From Leeuwenhoekiella nanhaiensis (GTDB lineage Bacteria; Bacteroidota; Bacteroidia; Flavobacteriales; Flavobacteriaceae): 64,000 bases of DNA. The stretch is from contig NZ_KZ319294.1 of the NCBI RefSeq assembly GCF_002744755.1, forward strand, positions 88,457 through 152,456. Direction: 5' to 3'. This document shows positions 1 to 8,505 of this stretch, piece after piece. Each line of letters begins with the position of its first letter. Position 1 is the first letter of the stretch. A program made the translations under genes and the position numbers. Under the pieces are notes generated by a model. The model did no database searches. It was not told the origin of the DNA and saw nothing but the letters and a program-made list of their open reading frames with translations.

Positions 1-25
1 TTATCCCGCTATAGTGCTAGTTGGA

Positions 26-93
26 AGTTGGCAGTCGCAGTATGCAGTCTTTATAAATACAGAATTGCCTACTGCCGGCTGCTACTGCCAACT
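26..93. repeat. Imperfect inverted repeat downstream of ppk2
   Basis: Two 23-base arms (26-48 and 71-93) are reverse complements at 19 of 23 positions, with a 22-base AT-rich centre. The arms are built from GGCAG/CTGCC-type words. The structure lies just past the 3' end of the ppk2 gene on the minus strand. It could be a stabilising 3' hairpin or one copy of an intergenic repeat family. It has no clear T-run, so I do not call it a terminator. Confidence 0.6.
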
Positions 94-116
94 CATTTAG
101 TATTTCTACTTTAAAC

Positions 117-986
117 CTACTCCTCCCCTTCCAGTTCCTTTCGATACTGATCGATGTTGGCTTTGGTTTTTTCGTCGAGTTCGGGCTCTTTAATATCTGT
201 ATATTCTGAAAGTTTTTCGAGAAGAATTTTAGCTAAAATGAGACGGGCGGTAGGCTTGTCGTCTGCCGGAATGATGTACCAGGGCGCATGAAATTTGGAG
301 GTATTGTTAATCGCCTCTTCGTAGCAACGCTGGTAATCGTCCCAAAGTTTGCGCTCTTTCAAATCACCGGGAGAGAATTTCCAGTTTTTATTGGGTTTGT
401 CGAGACGGCGCAGCAGGCGGTTTTTCTGTTCTTCTTTGGAAAGATTCAGGAAAAACTTGAAGATGATGGTTCCGTTTTCGGCAATGTGTTGCTCAAAATT
501 ATTGATTTGTCGAAACCGCTCTTCCCAAAATGCCGCATCAATATCAGCGATGCTGTCGATCCCCGGAATGTTTTCGCCCAAAATATACTCGGGATGTACA
601 CGGGTCACCAAAACATTCTCGTAGTGGGTACGATTGAAAATACCGAATTTTCCACGTGCCGGTAGCGCCACATAATGCCGCCACAGGTAATCGTGACCCA
701 ACTCAAGCGGTGTGGGCACCTTAAAACTGTGAACCACCAGGCCGCGCGGATTGAGGTTTTTAAACACTTCGCGAATGAGACTATCTTTCCCGGCCGTATC
801 CATCCCCTGAATGCAAATGAGCACGGCATATTTACCGTGAGCATACATCGCATTTTGAATTTCGGCAATGGCTTTACTCACCTCATCGAGTTCGTCTTCA
901 AGCTTGCTTTTTTTGCCGAAATCTTCGTGGGTTTTATAATCTGTGAGTTTAATGGACCGGGTTACCTGATAATCTGCTGCTTTCAT
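117..986 (-). CDS. ppk2: Polyphosphate kinase 2 family protein (PPK2)
   Basis: A 289-residue PPK2-type kinase, which moves phosphate between inorganic polyphosphate and nucleotides. The Walker A-like loop GMDTAGKD is at about residues 61-68. The family segment GKFGIFNRTHYE is at about 112-123 and is followed by VTRVHPE; the basic lid-like segment RLLRRLDKPNKNWKF comes near residue 192. The length suits a one-domain PPK2. The subclass (ADP- or AMP-preferring) cannot be told by eye. The start is ATG, 11 bases after the stop of the sigma-54 regulator gene upstream, so the two may be co-transcribed. No exopolyphosphatase or ppk1 is nearby. Confidence 0.92.
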   Translation of the reverse strand: MKAADYQVTRSIKLTDYKTHEDFGKKSKLEDELDEVSKAIAEIQNAMYAHGKYAVLICIQGMDTAGKDSLIREVFKNLNPRGLVVHSFKVPTPLELGHDYLWRHYVALPARGKFGIFNRTHYENVLVTRVHPEYILGENIPGIDSIADIDAAFWEERFRQINNFEQHIAENGTIIFKFFLNLSKEEQKNRLLRRLDKPNKNWKFSPGDLKERKLWDDYQRCYEEAINNTSKFHAPWYIIPADDKPTARLILAKILLEKLSEYTDIKEPELDEKTKANIDQYRKELEGEE

Positions 987-997
987 AATCGATTAAT

Positions 998-2161
998 TTA
1001 TTTACTCGCAAAAAGTTTTACGTCTTCTTCGGAAACTTCTGTTCCACCTAAAATAATAAGGCGTTCTACCACATTGCGCAACTCGCGAATATTCCCCGTC
1101 CAGTCATATTCCTGAAGCTTTTTGATCGCATTAGGCGTGAAATTTTTAACGGCTGTACCCTGCTCCTGAGCCACTTTGTTGGAGAAATGGTCTACCAGCA
1201 AGGGGATGTCATCGCGACGCTCATTAAGAGCCGGCACCGGAATAAGAATTACCGCCAGACGGTGGTATAAATCTTCGCGAAATTTACCTTCTTCAATCTC
1301 TTTTTTCAGGTTTTTATTGGTTGCAGCCAGTACGCGCACATCAACCTTAATGTCTTTATCGCTACCCACGCGTGAAACCTTATTTTCCTGCAGGGCGCGC
1401 AATACTTTCGCCTGCGCCGAAAGACTCATATCCCCTATCTCATCCAGGAAAATGGTGCCACCGTTTGCGGCTTCAAACTTCCCGGCGCGGTCTTTATTAG
1501 CCGAAGTAAAAGCACCTTTTACGTGACCAAACAATTCACTTTCGATTAATTCCGAAGGGATCGCAGCACAGTTCACCTCAACCATGGGTCCGTTTGCGCG
1601 CTCGCTTTTTTCGTGCAACCAGTGAGCAACCAGTTCTTTACCGGTCCCGTTTGAGCCGGTGATGAGCACGCGGGCTTCGGTAGGAGCCACTTTTTCAATT
1701 ATTTCCTTGATTTTGACAATGGCCTCACTCTCACCAATCATCTCGTATTGCTTGCTTACCTTCTTCTTGAGTCGGGTATTTTCTACCACCAGACTCTTTC
1801 GGTCTAAAGCATTGCGCACGGTATTCAGCAGGCGGTTAAGATCGGGCGGCTTGGAGATGTAATCAAAAGCTCCCAGACGCATGGTGTTTACCGCGGTATC
1901 GAGATCGCCGTGACCCGAAATCATAACCACCGGAATTTCGGGTTTGATCTTACGGGTTGCTTCCAGCACTTCGACGCCGTCCATTTTAGGCATTTTGATA
2001 TCACAAAGCACCAGATCGTAATCGTTATCCTTGATTTTTTCCATGCCCTCGAGACCATCTTCGGCTTCTTCAACCTGATAGTTTTTATTTTCTTCAGATA
2101 GAATTTTATTGAGAACCCGGCGGATTGCGGCTTCATCTTCAATGATTAAAATCTTTGACAT
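998..2161 (-). CDS. Sigma-54-dependent response regulator (NtrC family) without a C-terminal HTH
   Basis: A 387-residue protein. An N-terminal receiver domain (about 1-120) has the phospho-acceptor Asp54 in VLCDIKMP. An AAA+ sigma-54 activator domain (about 140-385) has Walker A GSNGTGKE (169-176), the sigma-54 contact loop GAFTSA (216-221) and Walker B GGTIFLDE (234-241). It ends right after the AAA+ lid (ENVVER-like RNVVERLIILGG). The Fis-type DNA-binding domain that usually brings this family to about 450 residues is absent, so it may act from solution or through partners. No histidine kinase gene is adjacent. The start is ATG. It sits between ppk2 and an outer-membrane barrel gene. Confidence 0.93.
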   Translation of the reverse strand: MSKILIIEDEAAIRRVLNKILSEENKNYQVEEAEDGLEGMEKIKDNDYDLVLCDIKMPKMDGVEVLEATRKIKPEIPVVMISGHGDLDTAVNTMRLGAFDYISKPPDLNRLLNTVRNALDRKSLVVENTRLKKKVSKQYEMIGESEAIVKIKEIIEKVAPTEARVLITGSNGTGKELVAHWLHEKSERANGPMVEVNCAAIPSELIESELFGHVKGAFTSANKDRAGKFEAANGGTIFLDEIGDMSLSAQAKVLRALQENKVSRVGSDKDIKVDVRVLAATNKNLKKEIEEGKFREDLYHRLAVILIPVPALNERRDDIPLLVDHFSNKVAQEQGTAVKNFTPNAIKKLQEYDWTGNIRELRNVVERLIILGGTEVSEEDVKLFASK

Positions 2162-2163
2162 GT

Positions 2164-3051
2164 CTAAAATTTAAATTTGACGCCCGACCTAAAATAAAAA
2201 GTATTGGCGCTGTTAATGGTGTAAATATCTTCACGCGTATTATCCCGAAGCCTGAAATCATTGCTGATCGAATAGCTTCCGTAAGCGTAATATAGCAAAT
2301 GCTTTGTAAAATAATGCTCGTAACCGAGACCTCCTAACACCACGGTCATGGAGATGTTTTCGGCGGTACGCCCGTTAATCACCATATTGTTTTGAATGTT
2401 GGCAAAAAAGTTATCAAGCGTTAAAAAGGCTTGCAATGCATCTTTGTGGTCGTCGTTTAAATAATGACGCATGTTAGTTTTCGGAACACCCAAAGTATAC
2501 GTCCAGTTGGGGTGAAACTCCCGGTAGTAATTAACAATGGGAAGTGGGAAATTACGCCCCGGTGTACTGGAGTAATCCAGACCAAAAATCCAACGATAAG
2601 GCTTGCCCACTTCGGCATCTTTCATATCGTTAATAGCATAAACTGAAGCCGTATAAATCCAGTCGTCAGCTACCAGACTCCCTTCGAGATTCGAATTGAT
2701 ACGGGTACCGGCTTTAACGCCCACGCGCCAGTTTTCATTCAGTTTCCAGGTGTAGCCCAGATACCCCTCAATGCGATGTAAGGTTCCCACTTCCTGCAAA
2801 TTGAAACCTGAAGGCACGGGATCGTTAATATCGATACTGGTGTTGCGGTACTCAAAGCCGGCAACCAGAATTTTGTTCAAATCTTTATCTAGCGGAATGG
2901 GCACCTGTAGCAAAGCCCTAAATCGACCTACATTGTTATCAGATTGTCTAAACGGGATGTGCATATATTCCACACGGGCAATATCTGTGGTTTGCGCGTG
3001 GTTGGTATAGCTTATTCCGAAAAGACATAATAACAAGAGGTATTTATTCAT
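2164..3051 (-). CDS. Outer-membrane beta-barrel-like protein, probably DUF6268 family
   Basis: About 295 residues from the chosen start. The sequence begins with a signal peptide (MNKYLLLLCLFGISYTNHAQ) and then has alternating aromatic and polar strands ending in FYFRSGVKFKF, a C-terminal aromatic residue typical of outer-membrane barrels. The reading frame stays open upstream to 3162, but the Met at 3051 is followed directly by the signal peptide and overlaps the end of the mscS gene by only 8 bases, so I use it. The resemblance to DUF6268 is from memory and uncertain. The function is unknown. It ends 2 bases before the sigma-54 regulator begins. Confidence 0.75.
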   Translation of the reverse strand: MNKYLLLLCLFGISYTNHAQTTDIARVEYMHIPFRQSDNNVGRFRALLQVPIPLDKDLNKILVAGFEYRNTSIDINDPVPSGFNLQEVGTLHRIEGYLGYTWKLNENWRVGVKAGTRINSNLEGSLVADDWIYTASVYAINDMKDAEVGKPYRWIFGLDYSSTPGRNFPLPIVNYYREFHPNWTYTLGVPKTNMRHYLNDDHKDALQAFLTLDNFFANIQNNMVINGRTAENISMTVVLGGLGYEHYFTKHLLYYAYGSYSISNDFRLRDNTREDIYTINSANTFYFRSGVKFKF

Positions 3052-3979
3052 CTGATTTAGGTTGTATTGGGGTTGTGGGATAAAAATGCACATCGCGTTG
3101 TGGGAACGGAATGGTAACCTTATTAGCCCTGAATTGTTCATCAATGCGAAAGCGCAATTCACTCTTGATACGCGGATCAGAAAAACTGTCGTTGATGAAA
3201 AAGTAAATCCCGAAGTTCAAGGAAGAATCTGCAAAGTCTTCAAAAAGCACAAAAGGCTTAGGGCTTTTGAGAATGCCATTTTGCTTGGCTGCACATTCTA
3301 AAAGTATTTTACGTACCAAAGCTGTGTCGCTGCCATAAGCCACTCCCACTTTTACAGCTTCGCGGGTGGTGCGGTGGTTTTGGGTGTAATTATATACGAT
3401 ATCACTGATGAAATGATGGTTGGGAACAATGATCACTTTATCATCGCGGGTAAGGGCACGAGTGGTGCGCAGCTTGATCTCAAAAATGCGGCCTACTTTG
3501 CCGTCTATCTCTACCACATCGCCCACGGCAAGGGACTTATCTACCATTATAAATATTCCGCCAATGATGTCTGTAAATAAATCCTGTAAGGCAAGACCCA
3601 GACCTACAAACAACGCGGCTGATGCAGTAAGTAAAACGGTTATATCTACTCCCGAAGCACTTAATGTGAAAAGCACGACTGCGATATAAACAATGTATCT
3701 TATGAACTTGAAAATGCTCTTGAATTTGAGTTCATTTTCGGTATCCATCTTTCGGGTGATGAGACTGCGAATGAGTCTTAAGACCACAGTAGCTACGATA
3801 AAGGCAATAATCACCAGTAAAAGGTGACCTATGGTCAGATTGATTGGGTTTTGTTCGGTACCCAAATGAAAACCAAAATTCAGGAAGTCTTTAATGGTTT
3901 CCCAAATATCTTCCTGAATGACGTCTTTTACTTTCTCAGCACCTTCCTTAACCGTTTCCTTTACATTTTCCTGAATCAT
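3044..3979 (-). CDS. mscS: Small-conductance mechanosensitive channel (MscS family)
   Basis: A 311-residue inner-membrane channel that releases solutes on osmotic downshock. An amphipathic, charged N-terminal segment (1-40) precedes three membrane helices at about 48-70, 91-108 and 113-141. The third carries the glycine/alanine-rich pore pattern GLGLALQDLFTDIIGG. The beta domain follows, with GDVVEIDGKVGRI (153-165) and VIIVPNHHF (182-190), and then an alpha/beta vestibule domain. Length and order fit the compact MscS type. The start is ATG, and the gene lies 6 bases downstream of the ABC permease gene, probably in the same transcript. Confidence 0.95.
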   Translation of the reverse strand: MIQENVKETVKEGAEKVKDVIQEDIWETIKDFLNFGFHLGTEQNPINLTIGHLLLVIIAFIVATVVLRLIRSLITRKMDTENELKFKSIFKFIRYIVYIAVVLFTLSASGVDITVLLTASAALFVGLGLALQDLFTDIIGGIFIMVDKSLAVGDVVEIDGKVGRIFEIKLRTTRALTRDDKVIIVPNHHFISDIVYNYTQNHRTTREAVKVGVAYGSDTALVRKILLECAAKQNGILKSPKPFVLFEDFADSSLNFGIYFFINDSFSDPRIKSELRFRIDEQFRANKVTIPFPQRDVHFYPTTPIQPKSDE

Positions 3980-3985
3980 AGCTTG

Positions 3986-5275
3986 CTAGTACTTAATCCA
4001 TTTTAAAATTTCCTTGTAAGTAGGCTTTTTGCCATACATCAATATTCCCACGCGGTAGATTTTTGAGCCAAACCATACGGTGAACAGGAACGAGGCTACC
4101 AATATGCTTACCGACAATGCCAACTGCCACCAGGGCACGCCAAAAGGAATACGCATCAACATGACAATGGGCGAGGTAAGCGGAATCATGGAAAATGCCG
4201 TAGCTATAGAACCGTCGGGATTTTCAATTACTGCAAAAAAGCCCACGTAAATAGCCAGCATAAGCGGCATAATTACCGGAAGCATAAATTGCTGGGTATC
4301 GGTCTCGCTGTCTACTGCAGCACCTATGGCAGCATATATCGAGCTGTAGAGGAAATAGCCTCCAATAAAATAAATCAAAAAGAAAAAGGCCAGCTTGAGC
4401 AGTGGTAAATTGAGTATATCTAATACCACAAGTTCTATTTTATCCATTTTGGTGACCGCCATATTGCCCACCGCCGACTGATTTTCTAACGGATTTAAAT
4501 TGAGATAGAGGGCTAAAAACAGCAATAAACCACCACCTATAAGCAGCCAGATCAAAAATTGCGTGATTCCGGCAAGCGTGGTCCCAATGATTTTACCCAT
4601 CATCAGTTTAAAAGGTTTTACAGAAGAAATGATCACTTCAATAATACGATTCGTTTTTTCCTCAATCACAGACCGCATTACCATGTTTCCGTAGATGATG
4701 ATAAACATCATAAGCAGATAGCCTGCTCCGCCACCGGCTCCGGCTTTAATCCAGCTTGAAATTTTTGAGGTACGTTCTCCTTTAAAATCTTCAATGCTTA
4801 TTGATACCGTAGTCTGAGACTCATCAATCAAATCGAGATCAACCCCACGATCCAGAAGTTTTTCGTTAGTCAGTTTGGTTTGAATTTGTTCTTCAATACC
4901 CTCTAAGACCGAAATGGCCGGGGCTTCGTTTCCATAAAACCGTACTCCCGAAGTATTATTCTTTATATTCTGCGGAATGTATAGCAACCCGAAATAATTC
5001 TTATCCTCTACTTCACTTTTCGCCAGTTCAATGCCTGCAGGCGAAAGATCCAGAAAATCAATATCTGCTGTACTTTCAAATTCTTTATAAAACAATCCGC
5101 TTTCATCAACCACAACGATGGTTTGTCTGCCTGCCTGATTGAGGCTGGTGAGATAGGTGATTAACATAATCATACCCACTACAATCAACGGACTCAAAAA
5201 GGTCATGATGATAAACGAGCGATTGCTTACCCGCGCTTTGTACTCTCTCTTTATTATTAAACCTAAAGCTCCCAT
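3986..5275 (-). CDS. ABC-2 type transporter permease (NatB/YhaP-like)
   Basis: A 429-residue permease. One N-terminal membrane helix (about 20-43) leads to a large extracytoplasmic domain (about 45-165), followed by five or six helices (about 180-415). This is the ABC-2 membrane family 3 layout of the NatB sodium exporter and related permeases. The ATG start overlaps the last base of the ATPase gene by one base (TAATG-type junction), so the pair is surely one transporter. The substrate is not deducible; sodium, bacteriocin or lipid-type export are all seen in this family. Confidence 0.9.
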   Translation of the reverse strand: MGALGLIIKREYKARVSNRSFIIMTFLSPLIVVGMIMLITYLTSLNQAGRQTIVVVDESGLFYKEFESTADIDFLDLSPAGIELAKSEVEDKNYFGLLYIPQNIKNNTSGVRFYGNEAPAISVLEGIEEQIQTKLTNEKLLDRGVDLDLIDESQTTVSISIEDFKGERTSKISSWIKAGAGGGAGYLLMMFIIIYGNMVMRSVIEEKTNRIIEVIISSVKPFKLMMGKIIGTTLAGITQFLIWLLIGGGLLLFLALYLNLNPLENQSAVGNMAVTKMDKIELVVLDILNLPLLKLAFFFLIYFIGGYFLYSSIYAAIGAAVDSETDTQQFMLPVIMPLMLAIYVGFFAVIENPDGSIATAFSMIPLTSPIVMLMRIPFGVPWWQLALSVSILVASFLFTVWFGSKIYRVGILMYGKKPTYKEILKWIKY

Positions 5276-6231
5276 TAATTTGCGTTTATGGTTTGAATAA
5301 AAATATCATCTACTGTGGGGATCACCTCCACAAAATGATTGATGAGCCCTTTAGACGTAAGGTAATTCAGTAAATCATTTGGTGTGTGATGCTCAGGGAT
5401 TTTTACTTTGATTTTCAGGTCGTTTTCATTTATGGTTTTAAAATGCGCCGGGGTTATTTCCCAGGACTCAGACAATCCACTCATCACGTCTGTATGCAAG
5501 AGATTCTTACTTTCAAGGGTGTCATTAAGCGTTTCAATACCTATCTCGTAGGTATTGGTGCGAAATGCCCTCTTGATATCAATAAGTTTACCATCTAGCA
5601 CTTTATTGCTTTTATGCATCAGCGCAATATGATCACACATTTGCTCTACAGATTCCATTCTGTGAGTCGAAAAAAGAATAGTTGCTCCATCATTTCGAAG
5701 CTGAAGAATTTCATCTTTAATCAGGCTGGCATTAATAGGGTCAAAACCACTGAAAGGTTCGTCAAAAATGAGCAGTTTAGGACGGTGCAGTACGGTAACA
5801 ATAAACTGAACCTTTTGAGCCTGCCCTTTTGATAATTCCTGAATTTTTCGGTTCCACCAGTCCATCATGCCGAGACGCTCAAACCAGTATTTGCTGCGTT
5901 TTTTAGCTTCATCAAGGCTTAAACCTTTAAGTCGGGCCAGATAAATAACCTGCTCACCTACTTTCATCGATTTATACAGACCACGTTCTTCGGGCATATA
6001 ACCGATGTTCATAATGTGTTTAGGATCAAGCGGCTCACCATCTAAAAAAACCTTACCCGAATCGGGCATTGTGATTTGATTGATGATGCGTATAAGCGTA
6101 GTCTTACCGGCACCATTGGGTCCTAAAAGTCCAAAAATACTGCCCTTAGGAATAGCTATGGAAAGATCATTAAGGGCTGTATATGTACCGTATTGTTTCT
6201 TTATATGCTCAGCAACAAGAAGGTCTGTCAT
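5275..6231 (-). CDS. ABC transporter ATP-binding protein (NatA-like)
   Basis: A 318-residue ATPase with Walker [10 protein letters not shown] (37-45), the signature LSKGQAQK (133-140; Lys-Gly-Gln rather than Gly-Gly-Gln) and Walker B LLIFDEP (153-159). A C-terminal extension (about 215-310) resembles the DUF4162 domain found on exporters of the NatA type. It pairs with the permease encoded immediately downstream. The start is ATG. A 379-base gap separates it from dnaJ, so it has its own promoter or a weakly terminated one. Confidence 0.93.
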   Translation of the reverse strand: MTDLLVAEHIKKQYGTYTALNDLSIAIPKGSIFGLLGPNGAGKTTLIRIINQITMPDSGKVFLDGEPLDPKHIMNIGYMPEERGLYKSMKVGEQVIYLARLKGLSLDEAKKRSKYWFERLGMMDWWNRKIQELSKGQAQKVQFIVTVLHRPKLLIFDEPFSGFDPINASLIKDEILQLRNDGATILFSTHRMESVEQMCDHIALMHKSNKVLDGKLIDIKRAFRTNTYEIGIETLNDTLESKNLLHTDVMSGLSESWEITPAHFKTINENDLKIKVKIPEHHTPNDLLNYLTSKGLINHFVEVIPTVDDIFIQTINAN

Positions 6232-6610
6232 CTATACGTGAAATCAAAATAAGATAAAGGGAAGGGCAAAAAATAATAACCCAAAATCAATTTGGCTGCT
6301 CATCCCATAATGCTTTCAAAGATATTGAAAAGCTAACAGCCTAAAGGCTAGTTAAGAATTATTTATAACGCAGATTTCTGAAGCGCCAATGTCAAAAAAA
6401 GCTTGGGCTATTATCTATTTGAGCTATTCAAAACCGTGTTTTAAATCCTGTTAGACCGCTGATTGAATAATCGAATAGCCCTAAAACAAAAACCCACCCT
6501 TAACGTAAATCAAGGATGGGAAAAAAATTGCTATGAAAAAGAAAAATATCACTAACTAGTGATTAGTGATGGTTCAAATATACACATTTTTCTTAATAAG
6601 GTCTTAAATT
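6232..6610. other. Intergenic stretch between dnaJ and the ABC exporter
   Basis: There is no gene in these 379 bases. They hold the dnaJ terminator (6481-6520). They also hold a compact repeat at 6548-6570, where ATCACTA is followed by two tandem copies of TAGTGAT and can pair with either, giving alternative 7-bp stems. The part nearest the ATPase gene should carry its promoter, but I see no convincing TTTG/TAnnTTTG pair. A tiny + strand ORF of 8 codons begins near 6533 and has no support. Confidence 0.6.
6481..6520 (-). terminator. Rho-independent terminator of grpE-dnaJ
   Basis: Read on the minus strand, a 9-bp stem (6512-6520 with 6493-6501, one G-T pair, CCCATCCTT / AAGGGTGGG) is followed directly by TTTTTGTTTTAG. 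It lies about 90 bases past the dnaJ stop codon and is correctly oriented. Confidence 0.8.
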
Positions 6611-7732
6611 CTAAGAAAACATGTCTTTAACTTTTTCAAAAAAGGATTTATCCTCGCGTTGCGGCTGTGGTGAAAAGCGCTCATCGTCAAGCATAGTCTC
6701 AAAAAACTCGCGCTGTTCTTTATTGAGATTTTTTGGTGTCCAAACATTTACGTGAACCAATAAATCACCTTTACCGTATCCATTTATGGAAGGTATACCT
6801 TTACTGCGCAGACGTAATATCTTTCCGCTCTGCGTGCCTTCTTCAATTTTAATACGCACCTTGCCACCTACGGTATCTATCTCTTTGCTGGTTCCTAAAA
6901 TAGCTTCCGGAACACTGATGTATAAGTCGTAGTGCAAATTATCACCTTCGCGGCTAAGCGTCTCGTGTTCTGCCTCTTCAATAACTACCAGTAAATCTCC
7001 CGGAATACCATTATTACCCGGCGCTTCGTTACCCTTACCGGTTACTTTAAGCTGCATGCCATCAACAACACCTGCCGGAATTTTGATAGAAACGGTTTCT
7101 TCTTCCGTCTTCATTCCCTGAGCATCAGCATCTGCAGGTTTAGATTCTATAATCTGGCCACTACCTCCACAGGTTGTACAGGGCGAAGCTGTTTGCATAC
7201 GACCCAAAATAGTATTGGTTACCCGGGTAACCTGACCGCTACCGTTACAGGTAGTACATGTTTTAAATTTGGTTCCAGAGGCTTGCTTCTTACGCTTAAC
7301 CTTGATCTTTTTCTCTGCTCCGTTTGCGATTTCTTCTAAAGTAAGTTTTACACGAATACGCAGGTTGCTTCCTTTGGTTCTGCGCTGACCGCCGAAGCCA
7401 CCGCCAAAACCACCGAAGCCACCCCCGCCGCCAAAGGCGCTACCGAAAATGTCACCAAACTGGCTGAATATGTCATCCATATTCATACCGCCGCCGCCGA
7501 AGCCGCCGCCTTCAAATGCCTGATGACCGTACTGATCGTAGCGTGCGCGTTTGTTTTCATCCCCAAGAATTTCGTAGGCCTCTGCAGCTTTCTTGAACAT
7601 ATCTTCGGCCTTCTCATCTCCCGGATTTTTATCTGGGTGGTATTGGATGGCTTTTTTGCGATATGCTTTTTTGATCTCTGCCGCAGTGGCATTCTTGCTA
7701 ATTCCCAGTATGTCGTAATAATCTTCTTTCAT
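6611..7732 (-). CDS. dnaJ: Chaperone protein DnaJ with a half zinc finger
   Basis: A 373-residue Hsp40 co-chaperone that stimulates the DnaK ATPase. The J domain is at residues 4-69 with the HPD motif at 32-34, and a Gly/Phe-rich linker is at about 75-116. The central cysteine region has only two CxxCxGxG repeats (C159/C162 and C185/C188), where classical DnaJ has four. The two that remain match repeats 2 and 3, the second zinc site. The C-terminal substrate-binding domains follow to residue 373. It is transcribed 44 bases after grpE. dnaK is not in the window. Confidence 0.96.
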   Translation of the reverse strand: MKEDYYDILGISKNATAAEIKKAYRKKAIQYHPDKNPGDEKAEDMFKKAAEAYEILGDENKRARYDQYGHQAFEGGGFGGGGMNMDDIFSQFGDIFGSAFGGGGGFGGFGGGFGGQRRTKGSNLRIRVKLTLEEIANGAEKKIKVKRKKQASGTKFKTCTTCNGSGQVTRVTNTILGRMQTASPCTTCGGSGQIIESKPADADAQGMKTEEETVSIKIPAGVVDGMQLKVTGKGNEAPGNNGIPGDLLVVIEEAEHETLSREGDNLHYDLYISVPEAILGTSKEIDTVGGKVRIKIEEGTQSGKILRLRSKGIPSINGYGKGDLLVHVNVWTPKNLNKEQREFFETMLDDERFSPQPQREDKSFFEKVKDMFS

Positions 7733-7776
7733 CCCTCTTTCTTCTTAAACACGTTAATCAATTCTTCTATCACCTC

Positions 7777-8343
7777 TTACTGCCCTACGACAACTTTTGG
7801 ATATCGAATAATTTTATCTCCCAGTTGATAACCCTTTTCAACCACGTCAACAATTTTACCTTTAAGACTGTCTTTTGGAGCCGGAATTTGAGTAATAGCT
7901 TCATGCAATTCGGCATCAAAGGCATCACCCTGTTTTACTTCCATCTCTTTCAAGCCCTTAGACTTAAGCGTCTCCCGAAGTTTGTTGCTGATTAAGTCAA
8001 CACCTTTCTTTAGGTTTTTATCTTTTGCTTTTTCAATCTCAACAGAAGCACGGTCAAAATCATCAAGTACCGGAAGCATGGCCTGCATTACTTCCTGCCC
8101 GGCAGTTTTAAACATTTCAATACGTTCTTTACCGGTGCGGCGTTTGTAATTTTCAAACTCTGCAAAAAGACGTAAAAATTTGTCTTTTTCTTTTTCCAGT
8201 TCTTCTTTGTAGCGCTTTAATTCATCAGCCTCACTTTCCTGCTCATCAGCCTCTGAATGAGCCTGTTGCTCTTCTGCCTGAGTGTCTACGACTTCATTTT
8301 CGTCGTGCTCATTTATAGTTTGTTCTTTATTCTCTGAACTCAT
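7777..8343 (-). CDS. grpE: Nucleotide exchange factor GrpE
   Basis: 188 residues from the chosen start MSSENKEQ. An acidic disordered N-terminus leads to a long coiled coil (about 45-100, rich in E, K and L) and the compact head with RVLDDFDRA-like text (MLPVLDDFDRAS) and ending KVVVGQ. The frame is open to an ATG at 8394, but a good promoter lies at 8380-8413. That would put the transcript start downstream of the longer start, so 8343 is preferred. It acts with DnaK and with DnaJ, encoded immediately downstream. Confidence 0.95.
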   Translation of the reverse strand: MSSENKEQTINEHDENEVVDTQAEEQQAHSEADEQESEADELKRYKEELEKEKDKFLRLFAEFENYKRRTGKERIEMFKTAGQEVMQAMLPVLDDFDRASVEIEKAKDKNLKKGVDLISNKLRETLKSKGLKEMEVKQGDAFDAELHEAITQIPAPKDSLKGKIVDVVEKGYQLGDKIIRYPKVVVGQ

Positions 8344-8379
8344 GGTAAATTCTTTTTCTTCTGATTTGACATTAAGAGG

Positions 8380-8413
8380 CAAAAGTACTGCCATTAATAC
8401 AAAAATGTCAAAA
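8380..8413 (-). promoter_or_regulatory. Promoter of grpE-dnaJ
   Basis: On the minus strand there is a TTTTG (-33; 8409-8413) and, 21 bases on, TACTTTTG (-7; 8380-8387), a perfect TAnnTTTG. This is the Bacteroidota primary sigma-factor promoter pattern. Predicted transcription starts about 30 bases before the grpE ATG at 8343. A direct repeat AAAATGTCA/AAATGTCA overlaps the -33 region and could bind a regulator. Confidence 0.65.
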
Positions 8414-8505
8414 TGTCACGACATATATTTTATAGATTATTTAAGAAGAACTACACGCGATTCTGTTAATTTTACCGCTTAATTAACACTTAAAAAAACA
8501 TCATA

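Noticed and set aside
675..1115. 146-codon + strand ORF over ppk2 and the sigma-54 gene
   Set aside because: Spans the junction of two good minus-strand genes in a shadow frame; no support.
2164..3162. Longer start of the barrel protein at 3162
   Set aside because: The extra 37 residues overlap mscS in another frame and would bury the signal peptide inside the protein.
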